From an archaeon (GTDB lineage: Archaea > AGJL01 > Methanococci > Methanococcales > Methanocaldococcaceae): 64,000 nucleotides of DNA. Position 1 is the first letter of the stretch, and each line of letters opens with the position of its first letter. The stretch spans positions 1 to 64,000 of the forward strand of contig JAJRSC010000014.1 in NCBI GenBank assembly GCA_024278985.1. Reading direction: 5' to 3'. The position numbers and the translations under genes are program-made. A model generated the notes under the pieces. That model made no database searches and was not told the DNA's origin. It saw only the letters and a program-made list of their open reading frames with translations. This document shows positions 45,890 through 55,574 of this stretch, in pieces.

Positions 45890-47072
45890 AAAATTTGCCT
45901 CAAAATTTGAAATAAATATTTTAAATAAATTAACTAATAAAAATTTTACATATGACTTATCTATAATATTAAAAAAAATTGGTGGAATTGATTATAGAAA
46001 AAAGGTTTATTTAGGTGGAGAATGTATTGGAATATTAGAATTTGATTTAAATATTTTAGATTGGGTATTTCATCCCTATGCTTCATACTATTTATTAGAA
46101 GAACCAAAAATAAAAATAAAGGAAACAAAGAGAAGACTAAAAGGAAAGAAAGTTCCTTTAAATTTAATTGAAAATGTTGAAGAGTTTAAAGAACTTCCTG
46201 ATGGATATGTAGGAGTTGAACTTAACAACTATGTAGGTGTTGGAATTAAAAAAGGAGACACTTTAAAAATAAAAGATTTAACTTTAAAAAGAGAGATAAA
46301 ATTAGAAAAACTTGAAGAATACTTAAGAAAAAATAAAAATAGAATTGAAAGATTGGAAAAAAAAGCTAAAGATATAATAAAAAAATATAAAGATAAGCCA
46401 ATAAATGTATCTTTTTCTGGGGGAAAAGATAGTTCTGTTTCAACACTATTAGCAAATGACATTATTCCTGATATTGAAGTTATATTTATAGACACTGGTT
46501 TAGAGTTTCCAGATACTTTAAAATTTGTTAAAAAGTTTGCTAAAAAATTTAATTTAAATTTAATAATCTTAAATGGAGATAATTTTTGGGATTATTTGGA
46601 TAAATATGGAATTCCAACTAAAGATAATAGATGGTGTAATAGTATCTGTAAGTTAAATCCATTAAAAGAATATCTAAAAAAGTATAAAATAATATATACT
46701 ATTGATGGAACAAGGAAATATGAAAGTTTTACAAGAAGTAAATTAGGTTATGAGAGAAAAAGCTCCTTTATTGAAAATCAGATAAACATTTTTCCAATTT
46801 TAGACTGGAAAGGAACAGATGTCTGGAGTTGGATATATTTAAATGATATTCCTTATAATCCATTATATGATAAAGGTTTTGAAAGAATTGGATGTTATTT
46901 ATGCCCTGCTATGTTATCTGCAGAATTTTTAAGAGTTAAAGAACTATATCCTGAGCTATTTAAAAAATGGTTTGAAACATTAAAAAAATATGGATACTCT
47001 GAAGATGAAATATTAAAAGGTTTATGGAGATGGAAAGAACTTCCTAAAAAAATGAAACTTATAAAAAAATGA
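45882..47072 (+). CDS. PAPS-reductase-like PP-loop protein with N-terminal RNA-binding-type domain
   Basis: The 396-residue protein has an N-terminal region (1-170) with a PUA-like segment, then a PAPS reductase/ATP-sulfurylase fold with VSFSGGKDSSVSTLLA at about 178-193. CNSICKLNPLKEY and GCYLCPAML provide paired Cys, likely an Fe-S site. It may act in sulfur transfer or tRNA modification rather than sulfate assimilation; the substrate is not known. It is coupled to the transketolase operon by an ATGGATGA overlap. Confidence 0.75.
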   Translation: MDEKFASKFEINILNKLTNKNFTYDLSIILKKIGGIDYRKKVYLGGECIGILEFDLNILDWVFHPYASYYLLEEPKIKIKETKRRLKGKKVPLNLIENVEEFKELPDGYVGVELNNYVGVGIKKGDTLKIKDLTLKREIKLEKLEEYLRKNKNRIERLEKKAKDIIKKYKDKPINVSFSGGKDSSVSTLLANDIIPDIEVIFIDTGLEFPDTLKFVKKFAKKFNLNLIILNGDNFWDYLDKYGIPTKDNRWCNSICKLNPLKEYLKKYKIIYTIDGTRKYESFTRSKLGYERKSSFIENQINIFPILDWKGTDVWSWIYLNDIPYNPLYDKGFERIGCYLCPAMLSAEFLRVKELYPELFKKWFETLKKYGYSEDEILKGLWRWKELPKKMKLIKK

Positions 47073-47147
47073 TAGGGCGGCGGGGATTTGAACCCCGGAC
47101 CACTCGGTTATCAGCCGAGCACTCTAACCAGGCTGAGCCACCGCCCT
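47073..47147 (-). tRNA. tRNA-Ile (anticodon GAT)
   Basis: The minus strand gives a standard cloverleaf: acceptor AGGGCGG with CCGCCCT and discriminator A; D arm containing AGCCTGGTTA; anticodon stem CTCGG/CCGAG with loop CTGATAA, GAT at 47110-47112; T arm CGGGG-TTCAAAT-CCCCG. The 75 bases end without an encoded CCA. It abuts the stop of the PAPS-reductase-like gene on the opposite strand. A TATA run (TTTATATATT) lies about 36-45 bases upstream. Confidence 0.95.
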
Positions 47148-47438
47148 GCAAAAGAAGACAATTTATTAGATATAAAAACTAATATATAAATTTTACTATA
47201 ATTATAATTTTTGAATATTCTTTTATTTGATAAATATTTTTGAGTATTACTCATTTTTTTATAGTTAACTTAAATAGGATAAAATCATTAAAATCATTTT
47301 ATTCAGTGATAGATTAATAAAAAATATATAATTTTGTGAGTTATAATATATAAACTATTATTTTTAAATTAAATAGAAAAATTTAAGTTGAGTATTGCAC
47401 AATATTAATGTTCATTAATTACCAAATTGGTGGGATAG
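47148..47438 (+). promoter_or_regulatory. Control region of tRNA-Ile and the tungstate transporter
   Basis: No gene is seen in these 291 bases. The tRNA-Ile TATA (minus) is at about 47181-47192. For tupA, TATAATATATAAAC at 47342-47355 is the likely TATA and GGTGGGATAG the ribosome site. TTGAGTATTAC (47240-47250) and TTGAGTATTGC (47388-47398) form an 11-bp direct repeat. Each overlaps a palindrome: TGAGTA-T-TACTCA and TATTG-CA-CAATA (47393-47404). Confidence 0.45.
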
Positions 47439-48479
47439 ATGAAAAAAATAATATACTGTTTGTTGGTTATTTTATCTGTAATATTAGCTGCGGGATGTGT
47501 AAATCAGGGGGGAACTACTAATCAACCAACCAATACTGGAATGACAGAAGAAAAACCTAAAGTATTAACAATATCTACAACAACAAGCGTTTATAATACC
47601 GGATTAACAGAGGCATTAGCTCAAAAGTTTAAGAAAGATTATAATATTATTCTTAAATTTATCCCTAATGGAACTGGTGGAGCTATTAAAGATGCAGAAT
47701 CTGGAGCTTCAGATGCTATAATTGTCCATGCTGTTAGTGAAGAAGCAAAATTTTTAAATGAAGGTTATGGAGTAAATAGGAAGGTTTTTGCATATAATTT
47801 CTTTATAATAGTTGGCCCTAAAGATGACCCAGCACATATTAAAGGGTTAAATCCTATTGAAGCTTTAAAAAGAATTTATAAGGCTGGAGAAGAAGGTAAA
47901 GCAATATGGGTTTCAAGAGATGATAAATCTGGAACAAATGTTAAAGAAATAACATTATGGAAATTAGCAGGATATAACTATGATGAATTAAAAACTAAAA
48001 AATGGTTTAGAACTACAGGAGAAGGAATGGGAGATACATTAAAATATACAAATGAAGTTAAAGGATATACACTATCAGATATAGCAACATTTTTAGTTTA
48101 TAAGAAAGAGGGTATTATTCCAAACTTGGAAAAACTTGTTGATAAGGGAGAATCTTTAACTAATGTATATGCTATAATTATTGTTAATCCAAATAAAATT
48201 AAGGGTAAAGACTTTAAGACAGCAATGTTCTTAGAAAAATGGTTAGTCTCTGAAAAAGGTCAAAAATTCTTAGAAGAATTTGGTAAAGATAAATATGGTA
48301 CAACATTATTTTATCCAGCTGTTAATGTTCTTGAAGAGAAAAAAGAGCCTATCTATAAATGGATAGTCAAAAATGGGTTTATAAAAGAAGGTGATTATTA
48401 CTATGAATGTCCTGAGAAATTTATTTACAATACAACATTAAAATTCTTTAAATTCCCTGTAAGTGAAATTGAAGGGTAA
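47439..48479 (+). CDS. tupA: Tungstate ABC transporter substrate-binding lipoprotein
   Basis: The 346-residue protein has a lipoprotein-type signal ending AAGCVNQ (Cys at 21), then VLTISTTTSVYNTGLTEALA, the oxyanion-binding TTTS motif of TupA proteins, NGTGGAIKDAESG and RDDKSGTNVKE. It captures tungstate outside the membrane. Tungsten feeds the pterin cofactor of FwdB and related enzymes. The length is larger than many TupA proteins because of an extended C-terminus. Confidence 0.9.
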   Translation: MKKIIYCLLVILSVILAAGCVNQGGTTNQPTNTGMTEEKPKVLTISTTTSVYNTGLTEALAQKFKKDYNIILKFIPNGTGGAIKDAESGASDAIIVHAVSEEAKFLNEGYGVNRKVFAYNFFIIVGPKDDPAHIKGLNPIEALKRIYKAGEEGKAIWVSRDDKSGTNVKEITLWKLAGYNYDELKTKKWFRTTGEGMGDTLKYTNEVKGYTLSDIATFLVYKKEGIIPNLEKLVDKGESLTNVYAIIIVNPNKIKGKDFKTAMFLEKWLVSEKGQKFLEEFGKDKYGTTLFYPAVNVLEEKKEPIYKWIVKNGFIKEGDYYYECPEKFIYNTTLKFFKFPVSEIEG

Positions 48480-48482
48480 AAT

Positions 48483-49202
48483 ATGTTAATTGTGGAGTAT
48501 ATAATAAAAGGATTTTTAGAGGCTTTAGATTTAATTCATCACCCTTACATTTTAGATATTGCTTGCAGGTCTTTAAAAGTTTCTGGCTCTGCAACTATAT
48601 TATCCTTATTTTTTTCTGTTCCTATATCTATTTTAATTGGATTATATGAATTTAAAGGAAAAATGATTATTAAAAATTTAATTAACACCTTTGCAGGAAT
48701 ACCTACAGTTATATGGGGACTAATTTTATATTTAATGTATGTACCAAATGGAGGAATTTTAGGAAAGTTTGATTTATTATACAATGTTAAAGGAATAATA
48801 TTAGGACAGGCCTTATTGATAACTCCATTAATATCAAGTATTATAATTGATGCTATTGAAAAGACAGAGAAGATATTTAGAAAACTTTGTTATACATTAG
48901 GGGCTAATGAGTTTCAAACTATTAAAACAATTTTAAAAGAATCCTTACCCTGGATACTTCTATCTGGAATTATTGGATTTAATAGAGCTATTTCAGAGTT
49001 AGGAATTGCTCTAACAATTGGTGGAAATGTATATGTCCCTGGAGCCTCAGATTTCAACACAAGAGTTTTAACTACAGCTATACAAATGCATACAGTTAGA
49101 GCAGAGTTTTCAACTGCTATAGCATTGGGTATTATTCTTTTAACAATTATACTAATAGTTAATTTCATAACTAACTATATAAAAAAGAGTATAGAAACAT
49201 GA
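48483..49202 (+). CDS. tupB: Tungstate ABC transporter permease
   Basis: The 239-residue membrane protein has about five or six helices and the EAA-type loop LGANEFQTIKTILKESLPWIL at about 139-159 (described in part), which contacts the ATPase. It follows tupA by 3 bases and overlaps tupC by 4. Confidence 0.92.
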   Translation: MLIVEYIIKGFLEALDLIHHPYILDIACRSLKVSGSATILSLFFSVPISILIGLYEFKGKMIIKNLINTFAGIPTVIWGLILYLMYVPNGGILGKFDLLYNVKGIILGQALLITPLISSIIIDAIEKTEKIFRKLCYTLGANEFQTIKTILKESLPWILLSGIIGFNRAISELGIALTIGGNVYVPGASDFNTRVLTTAIQMHTVRAEFSTAIALGIILLTIILIVNFITNYIKKSIET

Positions 49203-49912
49203 TTATTTTAAAAAATATATGTAAAAAAATAAATAATAAAAAAATATTGGATAACATATCCCTAACAATAAATAAAGGGAAAATATTTTGTATAATGGGC
49301 CATAGTGGTGCAGGAAAAACAACACTTCTAAATATAATATCTCTTTTAGATAACCCTACAGCAGGAGAATATATTTTCAATAATCAAAATCCTTATAGTG
49401 ATATAGTAAAGTTTAGAAGAAAAATAACTATGGTATTTCAAGAGCCAATATTATTTAATACTTCTGTTTTTGAAAATGTTGCTTATGGTTTAAAAGTTAG
49501 AAATTATGATAAAGAAGAGATAAGAGAGAGAGTTGAGTATATTTTAGAAAAGGTTGGAATGTTAGAATATATTAATAAAAAAGCAAAATATTTATCTGGA
49601 GGAGAAAAACAGAGAGTTTCTATTGCAAGAGCTTTAGTTATTGAGCCAGAGGTATTGGTTTTGGATGAACCAACTGCTAATTTAGATTATTCAAACACTT
49701 TAATTATTGAAAAAATTATAAAAGATTTTAAAGATAAGGATAGGAGTATTATTATTGCAACTCATAACTTGTTTCAAGTTAGAAGATTAGCAGATGAAGT
49801 AGCCCATCTATATTATGGTAGATTAATAGAAGTTGGAAAAACTGATGATATCTTTAACAATCCAAAACATAATTTAACTAAAAAATTTATTAATGGAGAG
49901 ATGTTTTTTTAA
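49199..49912 (+). CDS. tupC: Tungstate ABC transporter ATPase
   Basis: The 237-residue protein has Walker A GHSGAGKTTLLN (about 34-45), the Q loop VFQEPIL, the signature LSGGEKQRVSIARAL (about 138-152), and Walker B VLVLDEPTANLD. It powers tungstate uptake with TupAB. Its stop codon touches a 17-bp palindrome that precedes the first pilin gene. Confidence 0.93.
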   Translation: MIILKNICKKINNKKILDNISLTINKGKIFCIMGHSGAGKTTLLNIISLLDNPTAGEYIFNNQNPYSDIVKFRRKITMVFQEPILFNTSVFENVAYGLKVRNYDKEEIRERVEYILEKVGMLEYINKKAKYLSGGEKQRVSIARALVIEPEVLVLDEPTANLDYSNTLIIEKIIKDFKDKDRSIIIATHNLFQVRRLADEVAHLYYGRLIEVGKTDDIFNNPKHNLTKKFINGEMFF

Positions 49913-49928
49913 GTTTGTTATACAAACT
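49912..49928. promoter_or_regulatory. Perfect palindrome upstream of pilin gene 1
   Basis: AGTTTGTTATACAAACT has 7-base arms around TAT. It begins at the last base of the tupC stop and lies 61 bases before the pilin ATG. The same 17 bases recur before the second pilin gene, and the match extends for several bases (CTATTA) to the right. It could be a shared operator or an RNA hairpin. Confidence 0.65.
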
Positions 49929-49989
49929 ATTAGAATATAATATTAAGCAATAGTATTAATAATATTATATATCTGTCCAAGGGATAGCT

Positions 49990-50220
49990 ATGAAAATTAT
50001 AAAAAAATTAACATCAAAAAGAGGGCAAATTTCTATGGAGATTGGTATAATAACACTTTCTTTTATTGTTATTTCTACTATTGCCTCTTATTATTATCTT
50101 AGTAGAGTTTCCGACCCTATAAACTATGATGCTGGGAAAAATGCCACTAAAACAATTGGAGTATTAAAAAATAAAACCATAGAAGCAAATAACCATATCA
50201 AGAACATTAGTATAATCTAA
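49990..50220 (+). CDS. Class III signal-peptide pilin (divergent copy)
   Basis: The 76-residue protein has a basic leader KIIKKLTSKRG, the processing site before QISMEIG (Q-x-S-x-E) and a hydrophobic helix, then a short Asn-rich tail. EppA- or FlaK-type peptidase would cut before the Gln. Leader and processing site match the next gene; the helix and tail have diverged. It is likely a minor pilus subunit or adhesin. Confidence 0.85.
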   Translation: MKIIKKLTSKRGQISMEIGIITLSFIVISTIASYYYLSRVSDPINYDAGKNATKTIGVLKNKTIEANNHIKNISII

Positions 50221-50231
50221 CTATAATGAAC

Positions 50232-50248
50232 AGTTTGTTATACAAACT
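50232..50248. promoter_or_regulatory. Perfect palindrome upstream of pilin gene 2
   Basis: This is a second, identical AGTTTGTTATACAAACT, 70 bases before the ATG of the second pilin. The flank CTATTA is also shared with the first copy. The similar distance from both starts argues for a common control mechanism or a tandem duplication that carried the promoter. Confidence 0.65.
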
Positions 50249-50318
50249 ATTAATAAGTATCTTAAATAAGATATATTATAAATAATAATTGCAAAAAATA
50301 AAATTATGGTGATTAAAT

Positions 50319-50549
50319 ATGATGAAAATCATAAGAAAATTAACATCAAAAAGAGGGCAAATTTCTATGGAAATTGGTATATTAGTTGCTGCAGCTGTTG
50401 CTGTTGCTGCTATCGCCGCTTACTACTATGTTAAAAACGCTGCTAATGCAGCAAGTTCTGCCGGAAGTAATGCTACTCAAACAGTTACAGTTTTAGGAAA
50501 TAAAACAGCTGAGGCTACTAATAAAATTAAAGGTATAAGTATCAGTTAA
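50319..50549 (+). CDS. Class III signal-peptide pilin
   Basis: The 76-residue protein has leader KIIRKLTSKRG, cleavage site before QISMEIG, an Ala-rich helix (LVAAAVAVAAIAAYYY) and a tail with N-x-T sequons (NATQ, NKTA). This is a typical Methanococcales major-type pilin. The ATG at 50319 is 7 bases after GGTGA; ATG 50322 is also possible. GC-richer third positions than its neighbour suggest high expression. Confidence 0.87.
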   Translation: MMKIIRKLTSKRGQISMEIGILVAAAVAVAAIAAYYYVKNAANAASSAGSNATQTVTVLGNKTAEATNKIKGISIS

Positions 50550-50557
50550 TATAGATT

Positions 50558-51139
50558 ATGAAATCTCTAATAATGGCTGGAGGGAAGGGTAGTAGATTGG
50601 GCTATATAGAAAAGCCCCTTATTAAAATTAATAACTATTTTTTAATAGACTTAGTTATAAAATCATTGAAAAACTCTAAGTATGTGGAAGATATTTTTAT
50701 AGCAACATCAAAATACACAGAAAAAACTAAGTATTATATTAAAGATAATTATCCTTTTATTAAAATTATTGAAACTCCTGGAAATGGATATATAGAAGAT
50801 TTAAATTATTGTTTTAAATATTTTAAGGAACCTTTTTTGGTTGTTTCTTCAGATATTATATTTTCTTCAAAGATTATAGATGAAATCATTGCTAATTTTA
50901 AAAATTCTAAATATGAAGCATTATCTGTATATATGCCTGAGTCTATATATGTTGGTTCAACTAAGCCATATAATGGCTTAGTTCCTGCAGGAATAAATAT
51001 TATATCTCCAAAATTAGGATATCAAAAAGAGAAAATTTTTATAACAGATGAATTAATAGTAAATATCAACACTAAAGAAGATTTAGAATTTGCTAAAAAA
51101 TTTCTTTTAAATATAAAATCCCATCATGACCAGTTATAA
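50558..51139 (+). CDS. cobY: Adenosylcobinamide-phosphate guanylyltransferase
   Basis: The 193-residue protein has LIMAGGKGSRLG (residues 4-15) and KPLIKINNY, the nucleotidyltransferase signature, and the size and C-terminal NINTKEDLEFAKK of archaeal CobY. It attaches GMP to adenosylcobinamide phosphate in corrinoid synthesis. It starts 8 bases after the pilin stop. It converges with the metallo-beta-lactamase gene, overlapping by 47 bases. Confidence 0.85.
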   Translation: MKSLIMAGGKGSRLGYIEKPLIKINNYFLIDLVIKSLKNSKYVEDIFIATSKYTEKTKYYIKDNYPFIKIIETPGNGYIEDLNYCFKYFKEPFLVVSSDIIFSSKIIDEIIANFKNSKYEALSVYMPESIYVGSTKPYNGLVPAGINIISPKLGYQKEKIFITDELIVNINTKEDLEFAKKFLLNIKSHHDQL

Positions 51140-51653
51140 TATTCTTTTTTAAACTAATTATTTTTTCTAAACTTTTTATTGCTAATTCTCTATCAACATG
51201 TAATCTTGGAGGAATTTTTTTTAAAATGTTCTCTTTTAATGGAGCAGCATCTCCAACTATAACATAATCCTTATATATAACTGATATTGAGCCATAAGTA
51301 TGTCCTGGAGTTTCAATTATCTCAATTTCTTTATCTTTGAAAAATCTATAATCTTTGAATTCAGAAGCTTCAAATGTTGGCTCTTTTGTTGAACAGTACC
51401 AAGTAGCATTTTCAAATAAATCATTGTTTCCAATATGGTCATAATGAAGATGTGTATTTATAACTGTATCAATATCCTCAGGTTTGACATTTATACTTTC
51501 CAAATTTTTAATTATTAATTTCTCAATATGGTTAGATGAAGTATCTACAATAATATTATGCTCCTCAGTTTTGATATAGGTAACAGATGATGCTGCCTTT
51601 ATTATAAATCCATCTTTTCTAATTAACTCTCCTTCATATATTAACTTAATCAT
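51093..51653 (-). CDS. Metallo-beta-lactamase-fold hydrolase
   Basis: The 186-residue protein has NTHLHYDHIGN (HxHxDH, about residues 66-76), ETPGHTYGS and VGDAAP, completing a two-metal site. The substrate is not evident; the fold covers thioesterases, nucleases and lactonases. It follows the TIM-barrel gene by 6 bases on the same strand. Confidence 0.85.
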   Translation of the reverse strand: MIKLIYEGELIRKDGFIIKAASSVTYIKTEEHNIIVDTSSNHIEKLIIKNLESINVKPEDIDTVINTHLHYDHIGNNDLFENATWYCSTKEPTFEASEFKDYRFFKDKEIEIIETPGHTYGSISVIYKDYVIVGDAAPLKENILKKIPPRLHVDRELAIKSLEKIISLKKNIITGHDGILYLKEIF

Positions 51654-51659
51654 AAAAAT

Positions 51660-52433
51660 TCACTTAATATAGTTAATTATTTTTTTTCTACTTTTTATAG
51701 CATCTCTCAATGTTTTATTTTCAATTGTTAATATTCCATTATAGTTAATCTTTTTTAATTCCTTAAAAAATTCATCAAAATTAATATTTCCATCTCCAAC
51801 AGCAAGATGTTCATCCTCTACTCCATTATTGTCATGTATATGGATATGAACTATATCTTTATTTATAAAATCTAAGACATTTCCCACAGTATTGGCATGT
51901 CCAACATCTAAAGTCATTTTTAGATTTTTAGAATCAATTTCATTAATAAGTTTTTTTATTTCATTATATTCTCTACATAACAAGCCTTTATAATTAGGCA
52001 TATTTTCTAAGCCAATAATAATATCATAATCTTCAGCAATCTCTACAATTTCTAAAAGTGTTGAAAAATTGTTATCTAATATATCATCTAAATAATTTTT
52101 CCAAAGTTCTGGAATATATCCTGGATGTACTACAACTATAGAGCTATCTAACTCATAAGCCCCTTTTATTGCATCTTCAATACATTCAATTACTAATTTT
52201 CTAACTTTTTCATTCATAGATGCAGGATTCAAATCTGAAAAAGGAGCATGAACTAAAAACTCTAAACTATACTCCTCTTTAATATCTAACAAGTACTTTA
52301 TATTTTTCTTATCTAAATAATGATTTCCTTCACAAACAATTTCCCAAATATAAAAATCATTCTCAATTAATTTATTTGTTATTGATTCTAAACTTTCTGG
52401 TAAAAAAACTAATGAGGATATTGCAATTTTCAT
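51660..52433 (-). CDS. Sugar-phosphate isomerase/AP-endonuclease-family TIM barrel
   Basis: The 257-residue protein has FLVHAPFSDLNPAS, VVVHPGYIPE, GLENMPN, LDVGHAN and HIHDNNGVEDEHLAVGDG, the metal-binding His/Glu/Asp pattern of the xylose isomerase-like superfamily. The exact reaction is unknown. A related but frameshifted protein lies at 60929-61554. Confidence 0.8.
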   Translation of the reverse strand: MKIAISSLVFLPESLESITNKLIENDFYIWEIVCEGNHYLDKKNIKYLLDIKEEYSLEFLVHAPFSDLNPASMNEKVRKLVIECIEDAIKGAYELDSSIVVVHPGYIPELWKNYLDDILDNNFSTLLEIVEIAEDYDIIIGLENMPNYKGLLCREYNEIKKLINEIDSKNLKMTLDVGHANTVGNVLDFINKDIVHIHIHDNNGVEDEHLAVGDGNINFDEFFKELKKINYNGILTIENKTLRDAIKSRKKIINYIK

Positions 52434-52441
52434 ATTTTTCC

Positions 52442-52783
<342 letters not shown>

Positions 52784-52793
52784 TTATCCCTCA

Positions 52794-53726
52794 TCAATCA
52801 TAAAGTTCATTTAAACATTTTTCTAAGTCAGTATTTTTTATTAAACACATTAATCTATCTGTTATAATATTTAAACATTCCTCAACTGTATTACTAATCT
52901 TTATATTTTCTATAACAGGAATACCATTTTCTTTAGCAGTTTTAACCATATAATCATTTATCATTCTGATAATTTTAAAGTGTTTTAAATATCTTTCTGT
53001 TGGTCTATTAGATACTCTACCTCTTGCATAAAATCTCATTTTGTGAAGTTCTTCATCACTTACAGTTAATACAATAAATAAAACATTTGGATTTTTTAGA
53101 TATTTTTCATCTATTAATGATGGAGCTAAGTGAGTACCTTCAATTATAACACTTTGTCCTTCTGTTAAATTTCTATCTATAACTCCATATATTCCAGTTA
53201 ATACTGTTTCACAGTGTCTTTCAAAACCAACAATATATTTATTATCATTTGATATATTTTCTCTTAAAACTCTCCATGCTGTATAACTTGATTCATATAA
53301 TGTTGGGATTAGTTCCTTTTTAATAACTTTCCTCATAACTTCTCTTATTGAATCTGTTCCTATAACACTTGATATTCCTAATCTTGAAGCTATTTCAAAT
53401 GCTATAGTAGATGTTCCAACACCACTGGCTCCTCCTATTAATATAGACAATGGCATTTTTGATAAAACAATCCTCCATAACAAATATTTTTTTGCAATCT
53501 CTTTATATCCTCTTTCTAACAATAGGTTATATACTCTTCTTCTAAGGTCATTTTTTTTTATTTCTTTTATTCCCTCTTTTTTTAATTCATCTAAAATTTC
53601 AACTGCCAATTTATAGGCAATACTTGGCTTTAATCCTGCAGCAGTTAAAGACCTTGCTAAAATTCCCTTAGAAAAAGGAGTTTTTATTTTTCTCCCCACA
53701 ACAATTATATCATCATTCAAAGTCAT
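52794..53726 (-). CDS. pgk2: 2-phosphoglycerate kinase
   Basis: The protein of about 310 residues has an N-terminal ATP-cone (1-85) and a P-loop kinase domain with [16 protein letters not shown] at about 95-110. Archaeal members phosphorylate 2-phosphoglycerate on the route to cyclic 2,3-diphosphoglycerate, a thermoprotectant of methanogens. I start at the ATG at 53726, inside the upstream gene; a longer frame from 53747 exists. Confidence 0.85.
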   Translation of the reverse strand: MTLNDDIIVVGRKIKTPFSKGILARSLTAAGLKPSIAYKLAVEILDELKKEGIKEIKKNDLRRRVYNLLLERGYKEIAKKYLLWRIVLSKMPLSILIGGASGVGTSTIAFEIASRLGISSVIGTDSIREVMRKVIKKELIPTLYESSYTAWRVLRENISNDNKYIVGFERHCETVLTGIYGVIDRNLTEGQSVIIEGTHLAPSLIDEKYLKNPNVLFIVLTVSDEELHKMRFYARGRVSNRPTERYLKHFKIIRMINDYMVKTAKENGIPVIENIKISNTVEECLNIITDRLMCLIKNTDLEKCLNELYD

Positions 53727-54333
53727 CAATATCAACCTTCTCAGCATTGTATAGCTCTTTAGCTTTTTTATATACTTTTAAATCTTCTTCATCTGCAACA
53801 ACAACATATATTTTACTTGGTTTAATTTTTTGAATTTGTTTTTTTATGTTTTCTTTAACTATATTTATTTTCTTTTCTAAACCTTTTAGAGCATTTTCTG
53901 GAACTCTACCTTTATAGTCATTTATATCTAAGTATCCATCTGTTGAAACTACTCTATATCCTAAAGATTTTAACTTTCTAAATAATTTTTTGTTTGTAAC
54001 AATATATAAAGCGGATTTTTCCATTTCCTTCTTTTTTTCAACTTTATAACCAAACTCTTCCAAAACTTCATTTAGTTTATTTATACTCTTTATAATTATC
54101 TTACAGAATTCTTTGGCTTCATTTTCATTTAAATAGTGATTTGGTGCTTTTTTATATAACCAATCATCTGCCTCTAATAACAAATATACAGCTTCTTTAA
54201 ATGCTTTAACATTTATTTTTCCAGGTTTAGCATCTTTATAACTAAATTTTTTTTCTTCAAATTTTATTTTTTTCATCTTTGATATTGTCTCTATTCCCTT
54301 TATTATTAACTCCTTTGCCTGATTTTCTCTCAT
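53713..54333 (-). CDS. Conserved methanogen protein, DUF2100-like
   Basis: The protein of about 206 residues is Lys/Glu-rich with a helical N-terminal half and an alpha/beta C-terminal half ([15 protein letters not shown]). I think it is DUF2100. The ATG at 54333 follows GAGGTTGGAAG. It overlaps the 3' end of the ornithine cyclodeaminase frame by 77 bases and pgk2 by 14. Function unknown; conserved linkage with its neighbours in Methanococcales is from memory. Confidence 0.65.
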   Translation of the reverse strand: MRENQAKELIIKGIETISKMKKIKFEEKKFSYKDAKPGKINVKAFKEAVYLLLEADDWLYKKAPNHYLNENEAKEFCKIIIKSINKLNEVLEEFGYKVEKKKEMEKSALYIVTNKKLFRKLKSLGYRVVSTDGYLDINDYKGRVPENALKGLEKKINIVKENIKKQIQKIKPSKIYVVVADEEDLKVYKKAKELYNAEKVDIDDFE

Positions 54334-55567
54334 CTTCCAACCTCTCCAACTCCTCAACTAACAAAGGTAAAAATGTCCCTACATCTGTTACTATTCCTAT
54401 AGCTTGGGAGGTTCCCCTATCCATTAATTTTGTAACTACTCCCTGATTAATATCAACACACACAGTTTTAACCCAAGAGGGTAGTAAATTTCCAGTAGCT
54501 ATAGAGTGTAACATAGAGGAGAGCATTAAAACCATATCTTTACCTTTTAAAAGTTCCCTCATTTTATCCTGAGCTTCCATAACATCAGTAATTACATCAG
54601 GTAGAGGTCCATCATCTCTTATACTTCCAGCCAAAATATATGGAACATTATTTTTTATACATTCATACATAATACCATTAGTTAATAATCCTTCTTCAAC
54701 TGCTTTTTTTAATCCTCCAACTTTTATTATTTTATTTATAGTCCTTAAGTGATGACTATGCCCTCCTGGAACTACTTTTCCAGTTTTTAAATCTACCCCT
54801 AAAGATGTTCCAAAAAAGCAAACTTCTGCATCATGTGTTGCTAAGGCATTCCCTGAAAAAAGTGCCTGAACATAGCCCATTTTAATTAACTTAGCCAATG
54901 CATCTCTTGCTCCTGTATGTACAACTGCTGGCCCTGCTACTACAACAATCCCTCCCTTACCAGTCTTTTTATATTTTTCTTTTATATTTATCATTTCCTT
55001 AGCTATTTTTCTAATTATTGTTTCTTTTGGTTTTTCTGATGATGCATCAGATTTCATAAACTCAAATAAACCCTGTTCTCTTGGTTTTTCTGGAGGAATT
55101 ACTCTTATTCCTTTATAACCAACAACTACTAAATCACCTTTTTTTATATGTCTAATTGTCTTAACCTCTGCTCTCATTTCCTCAGGATATACAACAATAG
55201 CTCCATCCATCTTTTGATTTTCAACTTCTATCCATTGCCCTTTATATCTAATGTATGTTTTATGGTTAGTAGTTGAATAAAAGTTTTCTGGAAGAACCAT
55301 ATCCCTCTCAGCAGGAACTAATTCAACATCTTCTAACTCAGGAATTTCAGCCCCAAGTTCTCTAAGCTCATTTAATATAGTATCTAAATGCTCCTCATTC
55401 TTTCCAATAACTAATATTTTAGCATAACTTGGGTCTGTCTTTTTTTTACCAACCTTTAACTCTAAAATTTGATAATCTCCATTAAGCTCTAAAATTTTAT
55501 CTAATACCTTAGGTAAAATTAAACTATCAATTATATGCCCCCTAAGTTCAATCTCTCTCATAAACAA
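54257..55567 (-). CDS. Archaeal-type ornithine cyclodeaminase (LOR/SDH bifunctional-domain family)
   Basis: The 436-residue protein has an N-terminal LOR/SDH region (IELRGHIIDSLILPKVLD and ELGAEIPELED) and a dinucleotide-binding C-terminal part with VVVAGPAVVHTGAR and GSIRDDGPLPDVITDVMEAQ. Family members in methanogens convert ornithine to proline and ammonia. The last 25 residues read the next gene's start out of frame, so the natural stop may have been lost. Start may be TTG at 55567, ideally placed after AAGGTGA, or the ATG at 55561. Confidence 0.78.
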   Translation of the reverse strand: MFMREIELRGHIIDSLILPKVLDKILELNGDYQILELKVGKKKTDPSYAKILVIGKNEEHLDTILNELRELGAEIPELEDVELVPAERDMVLPENFYSTTNHKTYIRYKGQWIEVENQKMDGAIVVYPEEMRAEVKTIRHIKKGDLVVVGYKGIRVIPPEKPREQGLFEFMKSDASSEKPKETIIRKIAKEMINIKEKYKKTGKGGIVVVAGPAVVHTGARDALAKLIKMGYVQALFSGNALATHDAEVCFFGTSLGVDLKTGKVVPGGHSHHLRTINKIIKVGGLKKAVEEGLLTNGIMYECIKNNVPYILAGSIRDDGPLPDVITDVMEAQDKMRELLKGKDMVLMLSSMLHSIATGNLLPSWVKTVCVDINQGVVTKLMDRGTSQAIGIVTDVGTFLPLLVEELERLEDERKSGKGVNNKGNRDNIKDEKNKI

Positions 55568-55574
55568 TTGAAAT

